Shown here piece after piece: positions 9,610-18,491 of a stretch of DNA of 64,000 bases. This DNA comes from Candidatus Skiveiella danica (GTDB lineage Bacteria; Pseudomonadota; Gammaproteobacteria; Burkholderiales; Burkholderiaceae_C): assembly GCA_016721925.1 (NCBI GenBank), contig JADKHE010000003.1:62001-126000 (forward strand), in the 5' to 3' direction. The notes under the pieces are model-generated. The model was not told the origin of the DNA. It did not search any database and saw only the letters and a list, made by a program, of their open reading frames with translations. The first letter of the stretch is position 1. Every line of letters begins with the position of its first letter. A program made the translations under genes and the position numbers.

Positions 9610-11436
9610 TCAGGACGGATCGTCGTTCTGAGCGGCCTTGGCTTTTCTGACCTTGGCGGGCTTGGCCGCTGCGGCCTCGGACGGTGCAGCGACCCCAGCA
9701 GGCGCCGCAACGGCCGCAGGCGACGGAGCGGCCACCTTCGGCATCTCCTCAGGTTTGAACGTGGTAGCTCCCCCGCCCATCACGATCAGATGCGGACGGG
9801 CCTTCTTGGCCGGGTCGTCGTACTGGATCTTCGGGCTCTTCAGGAGCGCAGCTCTCATCTCGTCGGAGCTGTATTCGAGGAGGAAGAACGCCTGACCCCA
9901 CGGGGTCTTACCAGGATCCACCACCTCGCGGATCAGAGTGGCCGCATTCACGAGCTGTTCGGGCGAACGGTCGGAATTGTGTTTGGTGTAACGGCCGGAC
10001 TTGTTGTTGATGATCCAGGTGTTGGTGTCTTTGTCATAAAGGATCTCGCCGCTGATGCGCCCGGGCGTGCCGGCGAGTGCCGAGACGTGCCCGTAGTTCT
10101 CTCGCGTTCCCGGCTTGCGGGTGGACTGATCCTCGGGGCGGAAGAACCCGTTCGGATAGGTGCGCCCGTAAGGATGGGCGGCTTCAGGGATGATGGCGAC
10201 GTTGCCGCCGGCATCGATGACCCAGTTGTAGGGTGCCTCCTTGACCACGAGCACGGCGGGGAAGTCTTTCGAGGCAACCTGCAGGTACGGATTGATCAGC
10301 ACTCTGCCCGATTTGTCGGCTTCATAGTGCTTGATGTAAGCGGGTGGCGCCGCATAGCCGTACTTCTCGTCCAGCGGATTGACTGGCGCCGTCGCCGACG
10401 TATTGAAGCCCGCCGGCGCCTTGGCTTGCACCGGACTTGAAGTCGCCGCCGGCGCGGCGCTGGCGACCGGTATCGGCCGGTTCATCATCTGGCGAACCTT
10501 GGAGCCACCCCACTTGCCGCTGTCCGGCGACGCGAGCGCGCCCAGTTCTTGCTGCAGAACCTTGGTCATGAACTGCTCGCCAGCCGCATGGGTGGCCGCA
10601 ACGGCGTAGAAGTCCAGATCGCTGTACCCGAAGGAGAAATCGTAGAGGAACGGCGCACCGCCCTCGGTCCGGCTCCAGGCCTCCATCGAAACACCTGATG
10701 GCGCCGTGCCGGGCAGAACCACTGCGCCCGGACGCACCCGGTAGGAATAGGCCTTGGTCGTCTTGAGCGCCGTGTCGGCGGGCAGACCGAGCTTGAGCAG
10801 TTCAGGCATGTACTTGCCAAAATCACCCAGGGTGAACTTGCCGAGTGCCGCCTGGGGCACGCTGAAGGAGGAGCCCTTCTCGATGTACCCGCGCAAGCTG
10901 CCGTCCGGACCGAATCCTACGTTCTCCTCGGCCTCGGTCTTGAATTTGTCCACGCCCACCACGGCAAGCGGAACCGCCAAGGTCTTCATGGCATCTTCGA
11001 ACACGGCCTTGACCGTGACCGCGACCGGGTCGTTGGGCTTGCCGTCCTTGTAGCGCGTGGTGATCCGGATCAGGTATCCCTTGCTCCAGAGCGCCTGATC
11101 CGGCGTGTCAAAGTATTCCTTGGTCGAGAACTCGATGGCCAGCGGATTCTTTTCTTTCTCGGTGACCTGCAAACCCTGTTTGGCGGCTGCGGCCTTGATC
11201 TTTCCCCAAAGATCCTTGAAGGCCGTGGCCATGTCCGGGCTGGTCTTGGCCGGGTCAAACAGGATCTTGTATTCGCGCCCGTCGACATCCGAGAGCGCTG
11301 GCGCCGGGTACTTGGCCGTGGTGCTCACATACAGCGGCGGTGGCGCGTCTTTGGCGATCACAGGGCTCCACAGCGGCACCAGCATCGTCGCGGCGACGAC
11401 AAAGCTCAGGATCCGGGGAATCACTCTTTTCTTCAT
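9610..11436 (-). CDS. Secreted two-domain protein: CYTH-like N-terminal half, unknown C-terminal half
   Basis: The protein has 608 residues. ATG 11436 is preceded by a perfect GGAGGT site, and residues 1-28 form a signal peptide. From about residue 53 the pattern resembles CYTH/VTC triphosphate-tunnel domains: REYKILFD (first strand, reduced form of ExExK), EYFDTPDQALWSKGYLIRI, then VAVTVKAV. The family call is my reading and needs a profile search. From about 390 a second domain contains HPYGRTYPNGFFRPEDQS and WIINNKSGRYTKHNSDRS, highly structured but unrecognised. The last 60 residues are an Ala/Lys-rich tail. It has its own promoter box (11526-11555) and precedes the pyrophosphatase, which suggests phosphoanhydride work in the periplasm. 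Confidence 0.6.
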   Translation of the reverse strand: MKKRVIPRILSFVVAATMLVPLWSPVIAKDAPPPLYVSTTAKYPAPALSDVDGREYKILFDPAKTSPDMATAFKDLWGKIKAAAAKQGLQVTEKEKNPLAIEFSTKEYFDTPDQALWSKGYLIRITTRYKDGKPNDPVAVTVKAVFEDAMKTLAVPLAVVGVDKFKTEAEENVGFGPDGSLRGYIEKGSSFSVPQAALGKFTLGDFGKYMPELLKLGLPADTALKTTKAYSYRVRPGAVVLPGTAPSGVSMEAWSRTEGGAPFLYDFSFGYSDLDFYAVAATHAAGEQFMTKVLQQELGALASPDSGKWGGSKVRQMMNRPIPVASAAPAATSSPVQAKAPAGFNTSATAPVNPLDEKYGYAAPPAYIKHYEADKSGRVLINPYLQVASKDFPAVLVVKEAPYNWVIDAGGNVAIIPEAAHPYGRTYPNGFFRPEDQSTRKPGTRENYGHVSALAGTPGRISGEILYDKDTNTWIINNKSGRYTKHNSDRSPEQLVNAATLIREVVDPGKTPWGQAFFLLEYSSDEMRAALLKSPKIQYDDPAKKARPHLIVMGGGATTFKPEEMPKVAAPSPAAVAAPAGVAAPSEAAAAKPAKVRKAKAAQNDDPS

Positions 11437-11525
11437 GGTTCTACCTCCAGGTTTTCGATGTCCTTGATCGGGCACGGCGGACGGCCTCACGACGCTGTCA
11501 ACACGGTTGGCCGAGCTGTAGCCTT

Positions 11526-11598
11526 ATTCTGTGAGCCGGGTTGCCCGGCGTCCAATCAAACCTCGGCGACTCAACGATCACGATTTATCTATAAGGAA
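11526..11598 (-). promoter_or_regulatory. Shared promoter box P1
   Basis: On the minus strand TTTGATTGGAC contains a -35-like TTGGAC (11555-11550); after 18 nt comes CAGAAT (11531-11526) as -10. Upstream lies an AT-rich element TTATAGATAA (about 11598-11589). The same arrangement occurs at P2 (18492) and P3 (20902). It would drive the secreted CYTH-like gene and the pyrophosphatase. A 12-bp palindrome GCCCGTACGGGC lies just upstream at 11613-11624. Confidence 0.65.
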
Positions 11599-11640
11599 TT
11601 ACGGCATGTGCAGCCCGTACGGGCGTCATCCGCTCTTTGT

Positions 11641-12609
11641 CTAGGGGGCGCCACCCGATCGGCTCCAGGGCCGCGGCGCGAAGCGAAAGACCCCCGGGTC
11701 GTCGGTATCGGCAGTGCCTCGGATCCAGCCAAAGTGCGGAAATCCGAAGGTCTCCACGCGTGTGAAGTTCGCGACGACCGCGCCCGAGCCCGCGTCACGC
11801 ATCGGCTGATCAATGTGCTGCTTGTGGGTATCACCATGCACCAGAACGACCTGACCCGGGAACTTTTGCGTCTCGTCCCGAAGCTGGGTCAGGAAGTCGA
11901 GGTATCCGGTCTCGGCCCGGCCCGCGCTCCAGGCTTCAAATCCCGGGTTGCCATGCGCCACGATCAGGATGGCAGGCAGGTTTCTGTCGCGCGCGATGGC
12001 AAAGGTTTCGCCCAGCCAGGCCCGGTTCGCTGCGCTGCGCTCCAGGTATTCCGCCACCGGACCCTTGCGGTCGCGGCTGGCAATGTCGACACCATAGAAG
12101 TTGTTCTCGCTGCCGGGCAGGTTCAATCCCGCAAACAGCACCCCGCCCATTTCCCAGCGGACGTTTTCGCGGTAGGCGGGAAAAGCAGGCATGTCGCTTT
12201 GGCGTTCCAGCTTCAGGGCACGCCGGCCCAATGATGAGTCGCCCATCCAGAACAGGGAGCGCAACTTCGCCAGCCGCTCCATGGGCTCGAACTGCGCATT
12301 CAGCCGGTGATGGCAATCGGCCCATTCGTTGTCGCCGGGCACATAGATCAGAGGATGCGCGGACAACTGGAACGCGTCCAGCACGCCCTGGAAGGCCTCA
12401 TCCGAGCAGACGCTCGATCCATTCTTGATGTCGCCGGCATGGACGACGAAAGACAGCGGCTCAGCATCCATTTCAGCGATCAAATTCGGGAGCTGCTGGC
12501 GCTCCCAGGCGCTGTAAGGCAAGTCACTGAACAATCCGAAGTGGAAGGGTGCCGCCTGGAGGGACAGGCTGGCCGACATCAGCAAAGGCAGGAGCAGGGA
12601 TGACTTCAT
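11641..12609 (-). CDS. Secreted calcineurin-like metallophosphatase
   Basis: This 322-residue protein has an N-terminal signal peptide ending near SLQAAP. Metallophosphoesterase blocks appear in order: LFSDLPYS (Asp29), VVHAGDIKNG (Asp60), YVPGDNEWADCH (Asp93, Asn94), LIVAHGNPG and VLVHGDTHKQH. The first block has D-x-P instead of D-x-H, a known subfamily variation. It should hydrolyse a phosphoester or phosphoanhydride in the periplasm; the substrate is unknown. It sits 3 nt downstream of the SulP gene as the last gene of the long operon from P2, and just before P1. Confidence 0.8.
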   Translation of the reverse strand: MKSSLLLPLLMSASLSLQAAPFHFGLFSDLPYSAWERQQLPNLIAEMDAEPLSFVVHAGDIKNGSSVCSDEAFQGVLDAFQLSAHPLIYVPGDNEWADCHHRLNAQFEPMERLAKLRSLFWMGDSSLGRRALKLERQSDMPAFPAYRENVRWEMGGVLFAGLNLPGSENNFYGVDIASRDRKGPVAEYLERSAANRAWLGETFAIARDRNLPAILIVAHGNPGFEAWSAGRAETGYLDFLTQLRDETQKFPGQVVLVHGDTHKQHIDQPMRDAGSGAVVANFTRVETFGFPHFGWIRGTADTDDPGVFRFAPRPWSRSGGAP

Positions 12610-12612
12610 GGG

Positions 12613-14853
12613 TCAGTACTCCTGCAGCATCGTCAGCTTGCTCTCGGTTCGCCGCAGGCGCAGGGCCAGCGTCCGGGCCATGGCATACGCCAGGTCAGCC
12701 GCCAGTTGCTTGTGCAAGGCCGTGACCTCATTGAACTTGGCACGGGTCAGGACGTAGAGTTCCGTCGTGGTGACGGCCACCGCGTCGTTCGGGCGCGGCT
12801 GCCCATCCATGAAAGCCAGACTGCCGAAGAAATCACCCCGGCCAAAGCTCGCAACGGATTTGCGTTTTCCCAGCGGCAACTGGGCCATGAGGCGAACCGA
12901 ACCCCGGCGGACCCAGTACAACTCGTCCCCCGGCTGACCGTGGGCATAGATGATGTCGCCGGCCTGGTAGGTGCGGATGTCCATGCAGGCCTCCAGATCC
13001 TGCAGGGTCTCGACCTTGCGACGGGCAAAGATCTCCATGTCCTGCAGCAGCATCGGGGCTTCGCCGTCCACGCTGTACTCCGCCTCTCCCAAAAGTCGGT
13101 CTTCCACCCACGCGATCGCGGCATCCAGATCGGGAAACTGGCGCACCGTCGTGCTCCGGGCGTGCCACAGTCCGTTCAGTCCGAGGAACTCGTGCAGGTT
13201 GCGCCCCCGCGGATGGTTCTCCTGGATGCCGCTCAGCACCAGCTTGGCGCCTCGCTCGCGGATGGCGTCGCGGATCAGGTTGAACAGATGCGCCGCCGTC
13301 ACGTCGATCGACTGCACGCGCCGCAAGTCGATGATCACATAGCTGCGGGTGCTGATCTCCTTTTCGAGGTCGGTATAGAGCTGGTAGGTGTTGCCGAAGA
13401 ACAGGCTGCCCTGCAGTTCAAAAATGACCGCCTCGTCGCCCCGCGCCTCAAGAATGGCCAGTTCGGGCTCTGGCCGGTGCCAGCTCGACGGCGACTGCCT
13501 CAGCAACATTTTGTGACGCACGGCGGTGCTTCCAATCTGTGCGCGAACGAACAGGACCATGGCGAGGGCGACGCCGGCGGCCGATGCGGCGATCAGGCTG
13601 CTGGTCAATGCCACCGCGACCACCGTGGCCACGACACCGAAATCGAGCACGGTGGCGCGCGCACGCAGGAACTGAAGTGGCGCGCGGTCGATCATCCGAA
13701 AACCGATCACCACCAGGATGCCGGCCAGCGTAGACACAGGAATCCAGGCGAAAAACGCACTGAACAACAGGGCCGCAGCCAGCGCAAACACCCCTGCCAT
13801 CACGCCGGCCATCCGGCTTTCCGACCCGCTGTTCAGGCCCACCAGCGTGGCACCCATCTGCCCGGCGCCTGACAGTCCGCCGAGGGCGTTCGAGACCATG
13901 TTCGCGATGCCCTGCCCCACCAGCTCGCGGTTCGGCTCGTGTCGGCTGCGGGTCAGCTGGTCGAGCACCACGCAGGTCTTGAGGGTGTCGATGGACAGCA
14001 GGGCTGCCAGCGTCAAGGCCACACCCAGCATGCCCGCAATCAGATCGACACCCAGATGGCTGATGCCCGACCAACGTGTGACCAGCAGACTCAGGAAACC
14101 GTCACCGGCAATCGCCAGCGAGCCGATCACCAGGCTATTGCCCGGCAGCACACGCAGGGAAGGGTCAAACAGTGCGAACAGGCCGTAGGCCAGCAGACCG
14201 GCCAGGATGCCCAGAATGATGCCGGGCACCTTCTTTGTCACGCGCTGCGCCCCCGTCGCGACCAGCGCCGTCGTCAATCCGATGGCCAACGCCCGCCAGT
14301 CCCAGATCGCTGGATCGCGCAGCGCCTCCCACCAGCGCAGGGTGTCCGGCGCACCCAGCAAGCGCGGGATCTGGCTGCCAATGATGATCAGCCCGACGCC
14401 GGTGAGGTAGCCGCTGACCACCGGGTACGGAATGTATTTGATCAGCCCGCCAAGGCCGATGAGGCCCAATCCGGCCTGCATCAGGCCAGCCAGCATGCCG
14501 ATCACCACCAGCATGAGCACGATCAGATCAGGCGAATCGCCACGCTGCACCATCTGGATCGCAAACGCCGAGAGAACGGCTGCCGCCGGCGCGCAGGGTG
14601 CGCTGATGAGTCGCTCCGTGCCGCCCAGCCAGGACGCCACCAGACCCATGACGACGACGCCCACGATGCCCGCCAGGGCACCATAGGCGGCATAGCTCGG
14701 CGCAACGGCCCCGTAGACGGTTACCCCAAAGGCGATCGCGGCCGGAAATGCCACCAGCATCGCAGCCAGACCGCCCCAGACATCGCCCGGTGTCAGCCGC
14801 GGCCGCTCCGTCGGCCAGAGGCGCTGCAATGAGAACGCCTTGCGGTGCGCCAT
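12613..14853 (-). CDS. SulP-family anion transporter with STAS and cyclic-nucleotide-binding-like domains
   Basis: The protein has 746 residues. A SulP membrane domain of 10-14 helices (about 25-430) includes SAPCAPAAAVLSAF and NALGGLSGAGQMGATLVGL. A STAS domain follows (about 460-580; SYVIIDLRRVQSIDVTAA), then a cNMP-binding-like domain (about 620-720; YQAGDIIYAHGQPGDELYWV). SulP proteins move sulfate, bicarbonate or dicarboxylates. In the phosphate-binding cassette the usual GELA is GSLA and the PRxA(A/T) motif reads PRPND, so true cAMP binding is doubtful. It is embedded in the cluster between a CYTH-like gene (25 nt upstream) and the phosphatase (3 nt downstream). Confidence 0.88.
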   Translation of the reverse strand: MAHRKAFSLQRLWPTERPRLTPGDVWGGLAAMLVAFPAAIAFGVTVYGAVAPSYAAYGALAGIVGVVVMGLVASWLGGTERLISAPCAPAAAVLSAFAIQMVQRGDSPDLIVLMLVVIGMLAGLMQAGLGLIGLGGLIKYIPYPVVSGYLTGVGLIIIGSQIPRLLGAPDTLRWWEALRDPAIWDWRALAIGLTTALVATGAQRVTKKVPGIILGILAGLLAYGLFALFDPSLRVLPGNSLVIGSLAIAGDGFLSLLVTRWSGISHLGVDLIAGMLGVALTLAALLSIDTLKTCVVLDQLTRSRHEPNRELVGQGIANMVSNALGGLSGAGQMGATLVGLNSGSESRMAGVMAGVFALAAALLFSAFFAWIPVSTLAGILVVIGFRMIDRAPLQFLRARATVLDFGVVATVVAVALTSSLIAASAAGVALAMVLFVRAQIGSTAVRHKMLLRQSPSSWHRPEPELAILEARGDEAVIFELQGSLFFGNTYQLYTDLEKEISTRSYVIIDLRRVQSIDVTAAHLFNLIRDAIRERGAKLVLSGIQENHPRGRNLHEFLGLNGLWHARSTTVRQFPDLDAAIAWVEDRLLGEAEYSVDGEAPMLLQDMEIFARRKVETLQDLEACMDIRTYQAGDIIYAHGQPGDELYWVRRGSVRLMAQLPLGKRKSVASFGRGDFFGSLAFMDGQPRPNDAVAVTTTELYVLTRAKFNEVTALHKQLAADLAYAMARTLALRLRRTESKLTMLQEY

Positions 14854-14878
14854 GCGGTTGTCTCAGGGTCGAGCCGGC

Positions 14879-15517
14879 TCAGATCATTCCGACCACGCGC
14901 TTTGCGGCCTTCAGATAATTGGTATTGGGCATCGCGGAGATGCCGAGTCCTTCGACCACCTGCTTCATGCCGGCGTAGTTCTCGCTCTCCGCGCAGGCGC
15001 TTTCGACCAGCGCGCCGTTGAACCAGACCTGGGCATATTCACAGATGATTCCGTCGATGGTGAACCCAAAACGCATCTTCTCAACCGCCACGGGGCACAG
15101 CTCAGGGTGCTTGCGCGCCATCGCGACGAAACTGTCGATGGTGTAGCTGTCCTGATCGAGCGGAAGGCTGACCTGGAGGTGCGACAGGATCGTGGCCAGA
15201 TCCTCGCGCTTGACCGGAAACTGGAACTTGCCGCGCGGCTGGAAGATCTCGTAGCCTTCGGGCGTTTCACCGACCTTGACCTTGATGTCAAGCAGGCCAT
15301 CGCGCACCTTGACGTTGGCCTCGTCCGTGTTGGCCGAAAGGAAATAGGTTTCCGCGGGCATGCGGCGCGCCTGGAACAGCACGGTCTTGCCGTTCCACAT
15401 GCGCTCCTTGACGATATCGATCACGCCCTGTCCAAAGACACGGAACTCGGCGCGGGGCACGATCTTGGCGGCATCTGCCGCACTGGTGGCCTCGTTCTTT
15501 GCAAATACATCTGCCAT
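14879..15517 (-). CDS. CYTH-like (triphosphate tunnel fold) protein, cytoplasmic
   Basis: This 212-residue protein lacks a signal peptide. I read it as a divergent CYTH/VTC-type domain because charged residues alternate along strands as expected for a tunnel: AEFRVF (24-28), ETYFLSANTDEANVKVRDG (56-74), LLDIKVKV, RGKFQFPVKR, VEKMRF (Lys147, Arg149), IICEYAQVWFNG (Glu160) and AESEN (Glu177, Glu179). The canonical ExExK is reduced to one Glu. Such domains bind triphosphates or polyphosphate with metal ions. It lies between the SulP gene and the membrane-anchored orphan. Confidence concerns the fold; the gene itself is secure. Confidence 0.55.
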   Translation of the reverse strand: MADVFAKNEATSAADAAKIVPRAEFRVFGQGVIDIVKERMWNGKTVLFQARRMPAETYFLSANTDEANVKVRDGLLDIKVKVGETPEGYEIFQPRGKFQFPVKREDLATILSHLQVSLPLDQDSYTIDSFVAMARKHPELCPVAVEKMRFGFTIDGIICEYAQVWFNGALVESACAESENYAGMKQVVEGLGISAMPNTNYLKAAKRVVGMI

Positions 15518-15556
15518 GGAAGTCTCCTGGTGTTGCGTTTCAAGTCAATGGATCGA

Positions 15557-16300
15557 TCAAGACGGCTGGGTCGACTGGCTTTCGAGGGAAGGTTCGGCCT
15601 TCACCAGGCTGCGGAAGCCCACCAGATAGGCCAGTGACAGAGCAAGGCCTGCCAGCAGCCACCCATAGGAATGGCGGGCCGAAACCACATTGAGCACCAT
15701 CGAGGTCCGGTCGCCCTGCTTCATCTTGGCGAGTTGAAGATCGGCGCCCTGGCGGTCATCCGTGCGACCAAGGCGCACACGCGGCAAGACTTCGCTGCGC
15801 TTCGGCTTGGGCAATTGCTCGGCAATTTTTTGCACCCTCAGATCACCCGGCAACTGCACCGAAAGTTCGTAGACGCCGATCTCCAGCGCGCCGGTATTGA
15901 CGAAACTGTGGCGCAACAACTGGGTATCGGCAGCAGACTTGGCCTTTTCGCCGGCGGCCATCTTTGGGCGACCCAGGACATCCGGTGCGGCAAACGCAAA
16001 GCGCAGGCTCGTCGACGCCGCGATCCCGGGTGGCAGTTCGATCTCAAGTGTCGAGCTTTCCTTGCCCGGCACGGGCTTGAGCACCACCCCGCCGGGAGCC
16101 GCCTTCACTTCAAGACGACCCATACCACCGAAGCCGACCGGCAGGACAAAGCGGCCCGCCTGGCAGTTCTTCAAGTCGAGGGTGACCATCGCCCGTGATC
16201 CACCATCGGCATGGACATCCAGTTCGGTGGCATACCGGTCGATCACGGTCGCTCCAGCTGCGCTGCTGATGAACATCAAGGCAATGAACAGGCGCTTCAT
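15557..16300 (-). CDS. Unrecognised periplasmic protein with C-terminal membrane anchor
   Basis: This 247-residue protein has a signal peptide (MKRLFIALMFISSAAG) and one C-terminal transmembrane helix (YGWLLAGLALSLAYLVGF, about 213-230), so its body is periplasmic and tethered to the inner membrane. The middle is rich in alternating hydrophobic residues (LDLKNCQAGRFVLPVGFGG, SSTLEIELPPG), suggesting a beta-sandwich. I recognise no family. Its ATG overlaps the SLC13 transporter stop (ATGA, 16297-16300), so it may be an accessory subunit or sensor for that transporter. A longer frame to 16705 lies inside the transporter gene and is rejected. Confidence 0.7.
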   Translation of the reverse strand: MKRLFIALMFISSAAGATVIDRYATELDVHADGGSRAMVTLDLKNCQAGRFVLPVGFGGMGRLEVKAAPGGVVLKPVPGKESSTLEIELPPGIAASTSLRFAFAAPDVLGRPKMAAGEKAKSAADTQLLRHSFVNTGALEIGVYELSVQLPGDLRVQKIAEQLPKPKRSEVLPRVRLGRTDDRQGADLQLAKMKQGDRTSMVLNVVSARHSYGWLLAGLALSLAYLVGFRSLVKAEPSLESQSTQPS

Positions 16301-17865
16301 GGTGCAACCGCCCAGAATGAAGGCGTCAGCCCGAGCCAGTGAAACCAGGTCGCGCCGGACACCACCAGCAGGATCACGCCGAGGGTACAGGTCAGGACGC
16401 CGTACTTGAAATTGTCGGCAACGGAGTACTGGTTCGTGGAAAACAGGATCACGTTCGGCTTGCCGCTGATGGGCAAACCGACGACCCAGTCGATGCACAG
16501 CGCAGCCGGCAACGCAAACGCGATCGGTGGCCAACCCAGCGCCTTGGCCATGGTGATGATGATGGGCAGCAGGATCAGCGTGCGAACCGTCTTGGAGGTG
16601 GTCAGCAGATGGCTGTACATCATCACGGCAATGATCACGGTGTAGGACACGCCGAAGGGAACGCCCTTCAGGTCCATCCCGCCAAACAGCATGCGCACCC
16701 CCCATTCGGCCGCACCGGTGTCATCGAGGGCCAACCCGCCCGCGTAGGCCCCGGCGCTGAAGATCAGCAGGTGCCAGGGGATCTCCGCCTCCGCCCATTG
16801 CATGACCCCGTAGCGCGGGAACAGCACCAGCACGGCGCCCAGCAACGCGGCGAAGGGCGCACTGATTTCAACGCCAAACCATCCCAGGTGCAGGGCATCG
16901 GTCATCCACAGGAAGAGCACCAGCCCGAAGATGGCAAGGGCCTTCTTTTCCTCGCGCCGCAGGGGCCCAAGCTCGGCGTATTGTTGCTCTACCAGGCCAA
17001 GGCCTCCTTCGAGTTGAGGCAAGCGGTCTTGTGCCGCGATCGGGAAGACCAGCTTTTGCCCCAGCCACCACATCATCATTGTCGCCATGATGGCAATCGG
17101 CGCACCCACGCGGACCCAGTCCATGTAGTAAACCCGCTCGCCGCCCATGGTCTGAATCAGTCCCACGGCGATCAGATTGGCCGACGAACCGGTCATGGTC
17201 ATCGACGACAGCACCGAGATGCCGACCAGGTTGAGCAGGAACAGGTTGCGTCCGAAATTGTTGTTGTTCTCCTCGCTCGCCCCGTAGATGGCGGCAACGA
17301 CGATCATGAGCGGTAGCGTCATCACGGCGCGCGCGGCGGTCGCGGGAATCAGCGGCGCCAACACCATCTGGATGATGACAAAGGCCATCAGTGCCCAGGA
17401 GGCCTTGCGCCCGAACTTGAGGATCAGCCACAGCGCCATGCGCTTGGCCAGTCGCACCTTGACCAGCATGGAACTCAGGATGAAGGCCAGCAGGTTCAGC
17501 CAGATCACCTCCATCCCCAGCACGTCCATGATGGCCTTGGGTTCGGATGTGCGTGTGATGAGCAGCAGGAACATCAGCACCAGTGAGGTCAGGTAGGTCG
17601 GGAACGGCTCGGTCACCCACCACACCAGCGCCAGGGCAAAGCAGGCCGCACCGGCCTGCGCCGAGGCGCTCAGTCCGGCACCAGCCGGCAGATAGAGGAT
17701 CAACAGGAACAGCAGGATGCCGCCGGGAAACCCGAGGTAGCGCATCCAGCGTTCGGAAGTGCTTTGCGCCGCTCGCGTCTTCGAGGACAAGGACATTCTG
17801 TCCATCCCCAGCAACTCCATGAGCTTCTGGTTCTGGGTCTGTCGCGGTGAAGCGGATGCGGTCAT
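16297..17865 (-). CDS. SLC13/DASS-family sodium-coupled anion transporter
   Basis: This 522-residue protein has about 12 helices. Family blocks are PATAARAVMTLPLMIV, LSSMTMTGSSANLIAVGL and ISGKPNVILFSTNQYS. DASS proteins import dicarboxylates, citrate, sulfate or, in some branches, phosphate with Na+. Two tandem halves with an SNT/STN-like anion-binding motif (FSTNQYS) can be seen. The first 40 residues are polar and may be a cytoplasmic extension; internal ATGs could also serve as start. It lies 18 nt after the small CYTH gene. In this phosphatase-rich setting phosphate is an attractive substrate, but that is inference. Confidence 0.87.
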   Translation of the reverse strand: MTASASPRQTQNQKLMELLGMDRMSLSSKTRAAQSTSERWMRYLGFPGGILLFLLILYLPAGAGLSASAQAGAACFALALVWWVTEPFPTYLTSLVLMFLLLITRTSEPKAIMDVLGMEVIWLNLLAFILSSMLVKVRLAKRMALWLILKFGRKASWALMAFVIIQMVLAPLIPATAARAVMTLPLMIVVAAIYGASEENNNNFGRNLFLLNLVGISVLSSMTMTGSSANLIAVGLIQTMGGERVYYMDWVRVGAPIAIMATMMMWWLGQKLVFPIAAQDRLPQLEGGLGLVEQQYAELGPLRREEKKALAIFGLVLFLWMTDALHLGWFGVEISAPFAALLGAVLVLFPRYGVMQWAEAEIPWHLLIFSAGAYAGGLALDDTGAAEWGVRMLFGGMDLKGVPFGVSYTVIIAVMMYSHLLTTSKTVRTLILLPIIITMAKALGWPPIAFALPAALCIDWVVGLPISGKPNVILFSTNQYSVADNFKYGVLTCTLGVILLVVSGATWFHWLGLTPSFWAVAP

Positions 17866-17883
17866 GAGCGGATGCCCGTTGGA

Positions 17884-18351
17884 CTATTTCCAGGTGCTGA
17901 AGGGCTGCTTCAGAAGGCTGGAGTTGTAGTAGCGAGGATCGCTGGAGACCTCCATGACGGCCCAATCGGGGAGCTCGACCGTCTCGTCTTCGGTCTGCAA
18001 CTCAATTTCGGCCACCACCAGCCCCTGGTTCAGTCCATGAAACACGTCGATTTCCCAGGTCTTGCCGCCATGCATCTCCTTGTGCCGATGCTTGTCGATC
18101 AGCGGTTGCTCGCAAAGGTTGTCCAGCAACTCGCTCGCATCGCAAACCGGGATGTCGTACTCGAATTCAGCGCGTGTCACGCCGGTGGTCATGCCTTTGA
18201 TCGTGAGCTTGGCGCGGTCGCCTTCGATGCGAACGCGCACCACCCGCTCCTTCTGGGAATTCAGGTAGCCCTGCTTGAAATGAATGCCGGCATCCTTCGG
18301 TTTCCAGGCCGCCAGATTGACCAGGTATTTGCGCTCGATTTCCTTGCCCAT
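17884..18351 (-). CDS. CYTH domain protein (class IV adenylate cyclase / triphosphatase fold)
   Basis: The 155 residues are a complete small CYTH enzyme. The diagnostic ExExK is present as KEIERKYLV (Glu4, Glu6, Lys8). Tunnel residues include Arg39 and Arg41 (VVRVRIEG), Lys52 (LTIKG), Glu62/Glu64 (AEFEYDI), Lys87-Arg89, Glu100/Asp102 (WEIDVFHG) and Glu115/Glu117 (AEIELQ). Members of this fold hydrolyse tripolyphosphate or thiamine triphosphate, and some make cAMP. Start 18351 is chosen because ExExK must lie near the N-terminus and GAAGAA precedes it; the longer frame to 18525 is unconserved leader. It is the first gene after promoter P2, divergent from the LysR regulator. Confidence 0.9.
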   Translation of the reverse strand: MGKEIERKYLVNLAAWKPKDAGIHFKQGYLNSQKERVVRVRIEGDRAKLTIKGMTTGVTRAEFEYDIPVCDASELLDNLCEQPLIDKHRHKEMHGGKTWEIDVFHGLNQGLVVAEIELQTEDETVELPDWAVMEVSSDPRYYNSSLLKQPFSTWK

Positions 18352-18491
18352 ATTCTTCTTTCCGTGAATCAGACCGTAAACCCGCCATGGCGGACCAAGG
18401 ATGCCGTCAGGTCGCGGGTCCGGCCGCAGCCTTGGAAGGCATGGACCACCCCTTCTCCGGAGTTTCCCGAAAAGGCCTGTATGACAAGGAA

